Positions 39,804 through 46,754 of a DNA stretch of 64,000 bases are shown here, piece after piece (position 1 is the first letter of the stretch; every line of letters starts with the position of its first letter). Below the pieces are notes generated by a model. It saw nothing but the letters and a program-made list of their open reading frames with translations, ran no database searches and had not been told where the DNA came from. The stretch is from contig NZ_CP073092.1 of NCBI RefSeq assembly GCF_030506365.1, positions 496,001-560,000 on the forward strand. The letters run 5' to 3'. Both the position numbers and the translations under genes were made by a program. This stretch comes from Corynebacterium tuberculostearicum (GTDB lineage: Bacteria; Actinomycetota; Actinomycetes; Mycobacteriales; Mycobacteriaceae).

Positions 39804-40468
39804 GGGTGCTGTTGCAAAGTTGGGGCAGTAGGAAGAGCGACGTGAAATAATCACAGCCATGGGTATCTTCTCCGGTCGTCATTTCCCGCGTGACATCATT
39901 CTGTGGGCAGTGCGGTGGTACTGCCGCTACGGGGTGAGCTACCGCGATCTGGAGGAAATGATGACCGAGCGGGGCGTGCTGGTCGATCACACCACGATCT
40001 ACCGCTGGGTCCAGAAATACGCCCCTGAGCTGGACAAGCAAACACGGTGGTACCGGCAGGTACCTGACTGGCAGGCCAGTTCCTGGCGGGTGGATGAGAC
40101 CTATACCCGGGTCGGCGGCAGGTGGTGCTACCTCTATCGGGCGATCACCGCCGGTGGCCAGACCCTGGATTTTTACCTCTCTCCGAAGCGGAACGTGGCC
40201 GCAGCGAAGCGCTTCCTGGCCAAGGCCGTCAGATCCAATGCGTCAGCCGGGTATCCCAGAGTGATCAACGCCGATAAAGCACCCTCCCTAGCCAGGGCAA
40301 TCGCCGAGTTGAAGTCAGAGGGAATCTGCCCGCCAACAGTGGAACACCGGCAGGTGAAATACCTCAACAACATCTTCCAGAATATCTAAGCAGGCTGGGC
40401 CATAATGCTGGCCAGGCGACGAAGAAAGGAGTGTTCGCGGTTCTCCACCCAACTTTGCAACAGCACCC
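39804..40468 (+). mobile_element. IS6-family insertion sequence, internally deleted
   Basis: About 665 bp bounded by perfect inverted repeats of 21 bp. The left repeat (39804-39824) reads GGGTGCTGTTGCAAAGTTGG plus one G, and its exact complement is at 40448-40468. The IS6-family GxxCTGTTGCAAA end motif is clear. The element encodes one transposase that stops early; only about 80 bases separate its NN motif from the right repeat, where a full element has some 200 more. No 8-bp target duplication is seen. It is therefore a decayed, probably non-autonomous copy. Confidence 0.85.
39859..40389 (+). pseudogene. IS6-family transposase, C-terminally truncated
   Basis: 176 residues against about 235 for the family. 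It begins with FSGRHFPRDIILWAVRWYCRYGVSYRDLEEMM and has the first catalytic Asp in WRVDETYTRV and the second in VINADKAPS. The sequence breaks off after KYLNN, where the family continues with the Glu-x-Asp-His-x-x-x-Lys-Arg segment carrying the third catalytic residue. The protein ends instead with IFQNI. Transposition by this copy alone is therefore unlikely. Confidence 0.85.
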
Positions 40469-40748
40469 CCGTATGCAACTCGATGCTAGAGACAAGAAAT
40501 ACAGGTTCGCTTTTCACCGTGAGTAGACATGGAAAATAGCAAAGTTCTTGTTTTAATTGGAATCACCCTAATTATTTGGTGCGCGTTATACAGGTACAGA
40601 ACAACCACCGCTAAATGGGTTTTTATTGCAGCCTCTTTAAGCACCTGTCTAGCGTTTGTCCTAGGTCTATCAGGATTTCTAGGGTTAGGTCATGGTTATG
40701 AAGTGTCCCAGGTTTTGTTCCGTTTAAGTAGATGGGAAAATCTGGAAT

Positions 40749-41066
40749 ATGCCAAGAAAATTTGACCAGGATGCAAAGGACCGTGTGGTCCGTCTCGTGG
40801 AAGATCGCATCTTGGCAGAAAATATGTCGATGCAAGCCGCGTGCCAGGCAGTAGCTCCAAAGCTGGGGGTTTCATGGCATACGGCCCGTCAATGGACTCA
40901 ACAGGCCCGTCGTGCGGGAAACATCCCAGAACCTGTGCCTGAAGATTTGGCCGCGGAAAACGCGAGGCTGCGTCGTGAAAATCAAGAGCTACGCGACACT
41001 AATGAGCTGCTGAAGGCCGCTTCAGCTTTTTTCGCGTCGGAACTCGACCCAAAACGTCGGAAATGA
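40749..41066 (+). CDS. IS3-family transposase OrfA
   Basis: 105 residues, the DNA-binding part of the transposase. The helix-turn-helix lies in VRLVEDRILAENMSMQAACQAVAPKLGVSWHTARQW (about residues 11-46), and a leucine-zipper-like coiled coil ENARLRRENQELRDTNELLKAA (about 68-89) follows. The end FFASELDPKRRK is typical. The frame reads GCT TTT TTC near the end, a -1 frameshift heptamer (41027-41033) giving access to OrfB. The stop overlaps the OrfB ATG by four bases. Confidence 0.93.
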   Translation: MPRKFDQDAKDRVVRLVEDRILAENMSMQAACQAVAPKLGVSWHTARQWTQQARRAGNIPEPVPEDLAAENARLRRENQELRDTNELLKAASAFFASELDPKRRK

Positions 41067-41983
41067 TCCGGTTCATCGATGAATACCGGGTTCGTTTCTC
41101 TGTCGAGTTCATCTGTAAGACGTTGAAGAATAACCGGGCTGGTGGGTTCATCACCTCGCGTGGCTATCGCCAGTCCAAGGCCCGTGGGTTAAGTGCTCGT
41201 CGCCTTCGTGATGCTGTGCTGGTCGAACGCATTAGAACTGTTCATCGGGATAATTACGGTGTCTACGGTGTACGGAAAATGTGGCATGCTCTCCGCCGTG
41301 ACGGAATTGATATCGGTCGTGAACAAACTGCCCGTTTAATGCGCTTGGCCGGTGTTTCTGGCAAAGGCAAAGGCAGATCACCTCTTACAACCCGTAAGCC
41401 TAACGTGCCTGATCTGCGCCCAGACTTGGTCGAGCGTGAGTTCAAAGCCCCCGGCCCGAACAAACTGTGGGTGGCTGACATTACGTATGTGCGCACGAAG
41501 AAAGGCTTTGTGTATGCCGCGTTTGTCACCGACGTTTACTCCCGACGGATCGTTGGGTGGGCGTTATCAGACTCCATGCGCACCGAAGCGTTGCCGCTGC
41601 AAGCTCTTAATCAGGCGATCGTGTGTGCTGAGGAAACAACAGGTCTCATTCACCATTCGGATCACGGCTCGCAGTACGTCAGCGTGGTCTACAACGAGCG
41701 CCTTGCCCAGCACGGGATTGCCGCTTCCACCGGAACTGTCGGGGATTCTTATGACAATGCTCTGGCTGAAAACGTTAACGGCTCCTACAAGAACGAGCTG
41801 ATCCATACTCGCAGGTGGGATGATGTTGTCGAGGTAGAAATCGCGACGTTCGAGTGGGTGTCATGGTGGAACGAGATGAGGCTTCACCAAAGCTTGGGAT
41901 ACCGAACCCCAGTCGAAGTGGAAACCGATTTTTGGAAGCAGAACCCGCCGCAAGAAATAATAGAAATCAAGGCAAATGCCTAG
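41063..41983 (+). CDS. IS3-family transposase OrfB (integrase catalytic domain)
   Basis: 306 residues, catalytic part. IRFIDEYR opens it and the HTH_21-type region YGVYGVRKMWHAL precedes the DDE core: Asp in KLWVADITYV, Asp in IHHSDHGSQYVS, Glu in NALAENVNGSYKNELI, with the Lys seven residues further. All catalytic residues are present. It lies in the -1 frame relative to OrfA and has no stop between the slippery site and its ATG, so an OrfAB fusion can be made. Confidence 0.94.
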   Translation: MIRFIDEYRVRFSVEFICKTLKNNRAGGFITSRGYRQSKARGLSARRLRDAVLVERIRTVHRDNYGVYGVRKMWHALRRDGIDIGREQTARLMRLAGVSGKGKGRSPLTTRKPNVPDLRPDLVEREFKAPGPNKLWVADITYVRTKKGFVYAAFVTDVYSRRIVGWALSDSMRTEALPLQALNQAIVCAEETTGLIHHSDHGSQYVSVVYNERLAQHGIAASTGTVGDSYDNALAENVNGSYKNELIHTRRWDDVVEVEIATFEWVSWWNEMRLHQSLGYRTPVEVETDFWKQNPPQEIIEIKANA

Positions 41984-42107
41984 GAACAAAACTCGGGGCA
42001 CTTCAGTTACATCGATTTGTTGTCTCTAGTAAACGTATTTTTAAACGCATTTATATTGTTGGCCATAGGCCAGTCCCACAATCGAAACAGATCGGACCAC
42101 GTAAAAG

Positions 42108-42452
42108 ATGTATAGAGCAATGCCCCAAACGTGGGTCACGGGACTCGCTGGTAAAGACATTTCCGGAAAAGATATGTCCAACTATGACCTGACGGATATC
42201 AATCTCGAAGGAAGCATATGCAAAGGATGCTCGTTCCGCGGCTCCATGGTGGCATGGGCTAACTTGAAATCGGCAGATTTCACCGACGCAGATTTTACGA
42301 ACGCAATTCTTAGCGAGTCAGACCTTCGTGGAGCGACATTAACGCGCGCTAATCTTACTAACGCATATCTAGTACCTGTTACCGCCAATCCAAGGCAATT
42401 CTCTGGATGTACAGGTTTGGATGCAAGGAATGCGATATTTTATAGCCCTTGA
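42108..42452 (+). CDS. Pentapeptide-repeat protein
   Basis: 114 residues. After MYRAMPQTWVTG, residues about 20-90 form successive five-residue units of the type A(D/N)LxX or S-x-(L/F): DLTDI, NLEGS, SFRGS, NLKSA, DFTDA, DFTNA, DLRGA, TLTRA, NLTNA. This gives a short right-handed quadrilateral helix of about 12-14 units. Such proteins may mimic DNA (gyrase protection) or act as scaffolds or effectors; which applies here is unknown. The ATG overlaps the end of the split membrane-protein gene. Other in-frame ATGs occur at 42120 and 42174. Low GC, atypical for the window. Confidence 0.75.
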   Translation: MYRAMPQTWVTGLAGKDISGKDMSNYDLTDINLEGSICKGCSFRGSMVAWANLKSADFTDADFTNAILSESDLRGATLTRANLTNAYLVPVTANPRQFSGCTGLDARNAIFYSP

Positions 42453-42557
42453 TTGCGCCTACACGAATTCCGTTTGAACCCTTCTTTATAATGAGCATTG
42501 AAAACGTGTAAACAACGCAATGTGAGGGTAAATCAGCGCACTCGCCGAGCCCGCCAT

Positions 42558-42593
42558 AAATTAGAACATATGCTAAAGCATATGTTCTAATTT
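42558..42593. repeat. Perfect 17-bp inverted repeat with a 2-base centre
   Basis: AAATTAGAACATATGCT (42558-42574), then AA, then its exact complement (42577-42593), followed by TTTTG. It is AT-rich in a GC-rich genome. It could be a terminator of the pentapeptide gene or an operator or recombination site. It lies 105 bases after the pentapeptide stop. Confidence 0.85.
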
Positions 42594-42931
42594 TGTGGTT
42601 TTAGCTGCTGGTTTCCCTAGAGAAGATGAAAGCAAGGGGCAAATCGACATGATAATGCGTGTCTCTGGGTGAACCTAGGCGGATTTTTACTTTGCGTACT
42701 TCTGGGTATTAAGAGCCTCTGACGCTGCTTCCGGGAAAGTTGGAATTCGGGATGTGGTTATGACACTACGGTTGGGCTCTATCCAACAATCGCTTTCGAG
42801 GGGATAGCCTTCTGCTGCTCGGACACGTCACCGCGTTTCGTGATGCGCACGTACTCTTGATCAATAAATTCGCTGCGCCAGCAGAGTGTCAGCGCAGCGA
42901 TGTGCAGAGACAGAGACGAGGAGGCCGAGGA

Positions 42932-43024
42932 TTAGTCGTCCTTCAGGCCGCCGATAACCTTGTTGGCCTTATCCTTCATACCCTCGGCAGCATCGAAGAG
43001 CTTATCCTTAGCCTCGGAAGCGAC
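42932..43024 (-). pseudogene. 3' remnant of a small Lys/Asp-rich protein gene
   Basis: On the minus strand, 30 codons read VASEAKDKLFDAAEG, then MKDKANKVIGGLKDD and stop TAA. A TAA directly before the first codon and the absence of a start show it is cut off. The composition and the KDKxxxAxEGxKDKAxK pattern recall small CsbD- or antitoxin-like stress proteins common in actinobacteria. Codon use is like the core genome, so it is probably the end of a former backbone gene lost when the accessory region arrived. Confidence 0.55.
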
Positions 43025-43245
43025 TTAGTCAACCCCATTAAGACCGCCTGCTTAGATTAACGAAGTTAGTGTTTGTGCTAGTGGGTATTCATCTTCTCTA
43101 ACAGAACAAAATCTGGTGCCCTTCAGTTCAGAGTCTTTGGCGTTCATAAGCTTAATTACTGAAGGCAGAGGTCGAGTGCTTTTAAGTACGCACTAGTCTT
43201 AATGGCCGAAGCCCGAATACATCTTCACAACCTCAAGGAGAACTC

Positions 43246-44580
43246 ATGACGCACCGCGCGGACGAAGGCCTCGAAAGGGCTACGGCATCGGCATCGTCGG
43301 GTGCTGCTTCCGTGCCGCAGGCTGGCAACCAGGAGGCGCGGCGGGCGGATCTGCGCCGGTGGAAGGCGATTGCGCTGTCGTTCCTGATTGGTGCGGCGGT
43401 GATCTTTTTGGGGTGTTCGTGGTGGCAGGCGTCGGAAAGCGGGGCTCCAGTGTGGGTGGGCTACGTGCGTGCAGCGGCTGAGGCCGGCATGGTAGGTGGC
43501 CTGGCGGACTGGTTTGCGGTGACCGCGCTATTTCGCCGGCCGTTGGGGCTGCCCATCCCGCATACGGCGCTGATTCCGAATAATAAGGACCGCGTGGGCG
43601 ATGCCTTAAGTGACTTTGTGGAGGAGAACTTCCTTACCGCGGATGCGCTTAGCGCCAAGGTGCGGGAGGCGGAGCTGCCGCTATGGCTGGCACGCCAGGG
43701 CGTGGAGCCCGGCAAGGCGGAGGAGGTCTCCGCGTGGATTGGCGAGCGCGCCGCCAGCGTGGTGGAGGATCTCGACCCCGAAGAGGCAGAGCAATTCATC
43801 CGCACCCAAGTCATGGACCGCCTGGCCGAACCAGAGTGGGGCCCACCGCTGGGTAGGTTGCTGGAGGGCTATATTGCTGACGGCAAGGCTCGTCCGCTGG
43901 AGGACGACCTCATTGAGTGGGCACACGGCAAGATTCTGAGCATGGAGCCCACCGTGGTCACCGCCATCGACGAGCGCATGCCAGGATGGGCGCCGCGCTT
44001 TGCCCGCGAGATGGTGGGGGAGAAGGTCTATACCGAGCTCGTAGAATTCGCCGATGAGGTGCGCCGCAATAGCAACCACGAGGCCCGCCTGGCCATTCGC
44101 CGCAACCTGTCCAAGCTGGCCTCAGACCTGCAGTGGGACGAGGACATGCGCGGGCGCATCGAGGGCATCAAGCAAGAGATGCTCGCCTCTGACCAAGCCC
44201 AGCAGGCACCGGCGGCCATGTGGCGCACGGTATCCACCACGCTCATTGACCAGCTCAATGACCCAGAGTCCTTCCTGCGCCAGAAGATTACGGCCAAGGT
44301 AAAGGAGCTGGCGCACCGCCTGCTCGAGGACTCCGAATTCTTAGCCCAGGCCAATGCGCTCGTGGATAAGGCCGCGCGCTACGCAGTGGAGAAATTCGCC
44401 CCGGAAATCATCGCTATTATCCCAGAGACCATCAAGCGCTGGGATGCGGAGGAAGCCTCCCACAATATCGAGCTCATGGTGGGCAAGGACCTGCAATTTA
44501 TTCGTTTGAACGGCACTATCGTCGGTTCCCTGGCAGGATTGGTGATATTCGCGATCAACCACCTTATCTTTGGTGCTTAA
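43246..44580 (+). CDS. DUF445 family membrane protein
   Basis: 444 residues. A hydrophobic segment at about 43-62 and the signature VRAAAEAGMVGGLADWFAVTALFRRPLGLPIPHTALIP (about 74-111) define the DUF445 family. A long helical, charged middle part follows, and a C-terminal membrane segment (GTIVGSLAGLVIFAINHLI) closes it. The function of the family is unknown; it is thought to sit at the membrane. AAGGAG precedes ATG 43246. The next small gene starts 19 bases after its stop, so they may form an operon up to the DeoC-like frame. Confidence 0.9.
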   Translation: MTHRADEGLERATASASSGAASVPQAGNQEARRADLRRWKAIALSFLIGAAVIFLGCSWWQASESGAPVWVGYVRAAAEAGMVGGLADWFAVTALFRRPLGLPIPHTALIPNNKDRVGDALSDFVEENFLTADALSAKVREAELPLWLARQGVEPGKAEEVSAWIGERAASVVEDLDPEEAEQFIRTQVMDRLAEPEWGPPLGRLLEGYIADGKARPLEDDLIEWAHGKILSMEPTVVTAIDERMPGWAPRFAREMVGEKVYTELVEFADEVRRNSNHEARLAIRRNLSKLASDLQWDEDMRGRIEGIKQEMLASDQAQQAPAAMWRTVSTTLIDQLNDPESFLRQKITAKVKELAHRLLEDSEFLAQANALVDKAARYAVEKFAPEIIAIIPETIKRWDAEEASHNIELMVGKDLQFIRLNGTIVGSLAGLVIFAINHLIFGA

Positions 44581-44599
44581 ACAAAAGGAGTAATGAGCA

Positions 44600-45037
44600 A
44601 TGAGCGATAATAAGAAGATTTTTGATTCCCTGAAGGATGCCGGCAGCGCTGCTTTCGACGTAGCCAAGGACTTTGGCGGACGCCTGCAAGAAGAGCGCAC
44701 CCAGCACGCTCATGGCGCGCAGGCACAAAGCCCCTACGGCGCCACCGGCAAGGATGGCCTAGTGGACAAGGCCACCGCCACCGCGAAGGAATTTGGTGCC
44801 TCCCTGAAGAAGGCCGCGGACGGCACCCGCGAGTCCGCGTCTTTCGCTGACGCCAAGGGCAAGTTCACTACCGCCTATCAGGAAACCCGTGGGGGCGTTA
44901 TGGACGCCTATAATTCCGCCCAGGCCCGCCGCGCGGAAAAGAAGAACGGCCCGCGCCCCGGCCAGAATTCGGCTCCTTCGCAGGGCGATAATATTATCGA
45001 TGGCGAAGTAATCGATACCGACGACCCGAAGAATTAA
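44600..45037 (+). CDS. Small hydrophilic protein of unknown function
   Basis: 145 residues, Ala-, Lys-, Asp- and Gly-rich, without membrane segment or signal peptide. The N-terminal part KKIFDSLKDAGSAAFDVAKDF and the middle DKATATAKEFGASLKKAADG and AKGKFTTAYQETRGGVMDAY look like amphipathic helices of roughly 11-residue periodicity, as in stress-protective helical proteins. A perfect AAAGGAG lies before the ATG. Conserved in corynebacteria between DUF445 and DUF2516 genes as far as I recall; no function is assigned. Confidence 0.78.
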   Translation: MSDNKKIFDSLKDAGSAAFDVAKDFGGRLQEERTQHAHGAQAQSPYGATGKDGLVDKATATAKEFGASLKKAADGTRESASFADAKGKFTTAYQETRGGVMDAYNSAQARRAEKKNGPRPGQNSAPSQGDNIIDGEVIDTDDPKN

Positions 45038-45042
45038 ACTGC

Positions 45043-45333
45043 ATGGACATCCTTCTATATCTCGCATTCCGCTTTGATGCCATCATTTTCCAAATCCTTA
45101 CCCTGACCGCCATCGTCGGTGCGGTGCTTGCCGCCGCCACGCGCGAGGACGCCTTCCGCGCCGGCGACCGTCAGGGCAAGTGGGTGTGGGTTGGCCTGCT
45201 GGCGGGCTCGGCCGTAGCGATGGCCACCGGTATGCCATTCCTGTCCTGGATCGGCACGGTCATTACCGGCGTGTACTGGTTTGATGTGCGCCCGCAGCTC
45301 AAGGCCATCATCAACGGCGATTACAGCTACTAA
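45043..45333 (+). CDS. DUF2516 family small membrane protein
   Basis: 96 residues with three hydrophobic segments (about 5-30, 47-62 and 65-82) and the family-like end TGVYWFDVRPQLKAI. The DUF2516 family is found in actinobacteria and has no known role. It begins five bases after the previous stop, and its own stop overlaps the next start by one base (TAATG), indicating one transcript. Confidence 0.85.
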   Translation: MDILLYLAFRFDAIIFQILTLTAIVGAVLAAATREDAFRAGDRQGKWVWVGLLAGSAVAMATGMPFLSWIGTVITGVYWFDVRPQLKAIINGDYSY

Positions 45334-45842
45334 TGCTTAACCTGCTCGCTGCCCCGGCCGCGACGGTCAAGGACCGTGCCGCCGATAACACCGTCGTGGT
45401 CTCCCCGCACCATGTTTCCATTGCCGCGGGGGCCGGCGCGGCCGACATCATCTCCGTCGCCGGCTATCCCACCGGCCGCCACCACACGCTCATCAAGGCC
45501 TCTGAGGCGCGCTTGGCCATCCAATCCGGCGCCAGCGAGGTATGGGTCAGCCTCGATGAGACCGTGACGGATGCCAATGCCGTGCTCTCCGAGCTCATCG
45601 CCATCCGCGAGGCCTGCCCGGATCCGGCCCGCTTGGGCCTCATCGTCCCAGACGCCCCGCTTGCCGACGCCACCCTCAACGCCGCCCACCAAGCCGGCTA
45701 CCAGCGCCTCATTGTGCGCAGCAGCGAGGCTGCGGCCGCGGACCGCGCGGATTCCGGTGCCGGTGAAGAAAGCATGAAAAAAGGACCGGAGTTGGCGGCT
45801 GCCACTCTTCCGGTCCTCGAATTTCCCGCCGCTTTGGTTTAG
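45333..45842 (+). CDS. Degenerate deoxyribose-phosphate aldolase-like protein
   Basis: 169 residues, whereas DeoC has about 220. The frame VVSPHHVSIAAGAGAADIISVAGYPTGRHHTLIKASEARLAIQSGASEVWVS aligns by eye with DeoC blocks (V-Q-P then V-I-GFP-G, K-x-x-E-A, GA-E-I/V). The stretch GLIVPDAPLADATLNAAHQAGYQRLIVRSSEA sits where DeoC has the Schiff-base lysine (F-V-K-T-S-T-G); here Lys is replaced by Arg. The rest of the barrel is absent. The last part runs through the terminator of the convergent gene. It is probably a decayed or repurposed paralogue without aldolase activity. It overlaps the DUF2516 stop. Confidence 0.7.
   Translation: MLNLLAAPAATVKDRAADNTVVVSPHHVSIAAGAGAADIISVAGYPTGRHHTLIKASEARLAIQSGASEVWVSLDETVTDANAVLSELIAIREACPDPARLGLIVPDAPLADATLNAAHQAGYQRLIVRSSEAAAADRADSGAGEESMKKGPELAAATLPVLEFPAALV
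45776..45817 (-). terminator. Rho-independent terminator of the LmeA-like gene, inside the DeoC-like frame
   Basis: On the minus strand AGGACCGGA pairs with TCCGGTCCT across an 18-base loop and is followed by TTTTTT (45776-45781 in plus coordinates are A). It lies 22 bases after the minus-strand stop at 45839. Confidence 0.82.
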
Positions 45843-46690
45843 ACGGCTTCCTTCTGCGCGTCCTGCTGCGGCGCGCCATTGTTAGACCCGCCGTTGCCGG
45901 TGGTGCCCTCGCCGCCGCCGGCCAGCTTATCCATGTCGTTCATCGGAACATCGGTGCCGGTGATGGTGAGCTTGAGTTCGCCATCGAGCACCTCTACGGA
46001 ATCGACGTTCATGTCCGAGCCCACGAACTGGTCCGACATGCCGTTTTGCAGCGCGGAGGAGATGGCTTCGGTAGCCTGCTCCGGCAGCTCGAGGCCGAAG
46101 ATGGAGGCCTCGGTGGCGCGGATATCGAGCTTTCCATCGTGGGCAGTGGGCTCCAGCGAGAGGTTGGCCAGGCCGCCGGCGAACTTCACGTCCAGCACAT
46201 GGTCCTGCTCATTGGCGGTAATCTCCGTGACTACCATATTGCCTACCTTGTCGCTGCCGGCCTGCTCGGAAATGCCCTTCTGGAAGGAGGCCAGCAGGTA
46301 GTCATCCGGCACGGTGGTAGAAGCGCGCAGCTTGCCGGCCACCGGGTTGTCCTGGTCCGTGCTCATGTCTTCCACGTGGATCTCGGAGGCAGGCTGGCCC
46401 TTGATCTCAGTGCCGTCGATTTGCAGGGTGGACGGCGTGGTCATATCCATCTGGGAAATGGAGCCCTTAAACAACCCCAGCAGGAGTGGGCTGCCGCCGA
46501 AGCTGACGGAGGGGTCCTCTTTGACCTGGATGCCCTCTTGCTCAGCGGCCTCGTTGAACTGCGAGGTCATCTGGTGGCCGATGAACCAGCGCAGGCCGAA
46601 CTCGGCCAGCAGGATGAGCACGAGGAGTGCTACGAGGATGCCAATGATGATTTTCCAGGCGAGTGAACCCGCCGATTTCTTCGAAGCCAT
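45839..46690 (-). CDS. LmeA family (DUF2993) phospholipid-binding protein
   Basis: 283 residues. A single N-terminal membrane segment (about residues 12-35, WKIIIGILVALLVLILLAEF) is followed by an extracytoplasmic domain of DUF2993 type: DPSVSFGGSPLLLGLFKGSI and later INDMDKLAGG-like ends. In mycobacteria LmeA takes part in lipomannan maturation. ATG 46690 was chosen because it gives the signal-anchor start; the frame is open upstream only as shadow. The C-terminal 25 residues are Gly, Asn and Gln rich. Its terminator overlaps the convergent DeoC-like frame. Confidence 0.8.
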   Translation of the reverse strand: MASKKSAGSLAWKIIIGILVALLVLILLAEFGLRWFIGHQMTSQFNEAAEQEGIQVKEDPSVSFGGSPLLLGLFKGSISQMDMTTPSTLQIDGTEIKGQPASEIHVEDMSTDQDNPVAGKLRASTTVPDDYLLASFQKGISEQAGSDKVGNMVVTEITANEQDHVLDVKFAGGLANLSLEPTAHDGKLDIRATEASIFGLELPEQATEAISSALQNGMSDQFVGSDMNVDSVEVLDGELKLTITGTDVPMNDMDKLAGGGEGTTGNGGSNNGAPQQDAQKEAV

Positions 46691-46754
46691 GCGTACCAGT
46701 GTGGCGCATGAGACGGCGCGGGGCAAAGTCTGCGGCGAAGTTAGCAGGACATTT

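Larger units (their letters stand above)
40699..42005 (+). mobile_element. Intact IS3-family insertion sequence with GTTA target duplication
   Basis: 1307 bp. The terminal inverted repeats at 40699-40721 and 41983-42005 match at 20 of 23 positions and begin TGAAGTG. The bases GTTA occur directly outside both ends (40695-40698 and 42006-42009), a 4-bp target duplication. It carries two overlapping transposase frames with a slippery T6C heptamer. All parts look functional and the duplication is perfect, so the insertion is probably recent. Confidence 0.93.
40529..42115 (+). pseudogene. Small multi-pass membrane protein gene split by an IS3-family element
   Basis: The left part (40529-40698) codes for MENSKVLVLIGITLIIW and on to GLGHG, with two hydrophobic segments. 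The IS3 element with its duplicated GTTA interrupts it. Joining 40698 directly to 42010 (removing the element and one GTTA) keeps the frame and adds Y-IDLLSLVNVFLNAFILLAIG plus a charged end, stopping with TAG at 42113-42115. The rebuilt protein has 91 residues and three hydrophobic segments. Read without repair, the left frame runs into the element and stops at 40765. Its stop region overlaps the ATG of the following pentapeptide gene, so they formed a coupled pair. GC is low and the family is unrecognised. Confidence 0.8.
42453..43245. other. Intergenic accessory stretch with palindrome and gene debris
   Basis: About 790 bases without an intact gene. It contains the 17-bp palindrome at 42558-42593 and a minus-strand gene remnant at 42932-43024. 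There is also a minus-strand open stretch (about 42782-42931) whose reading IDQEYVRITKRGDVSEQQKAI looks protein-like but has no start and no recognised family. From about 43060 to the DUF445 gene I see nothing beyond probable promoter sequence; AAGGAGAA precedes that gene's ATG. Confidence 0.6.

Noticed and set aside
40529..40765. Complete 78-residue membrane protein gene
   Set aside because: Its last 22 codons come from the IS3 end; the target duplication and the restored frame show that it is the left half of a split gene.
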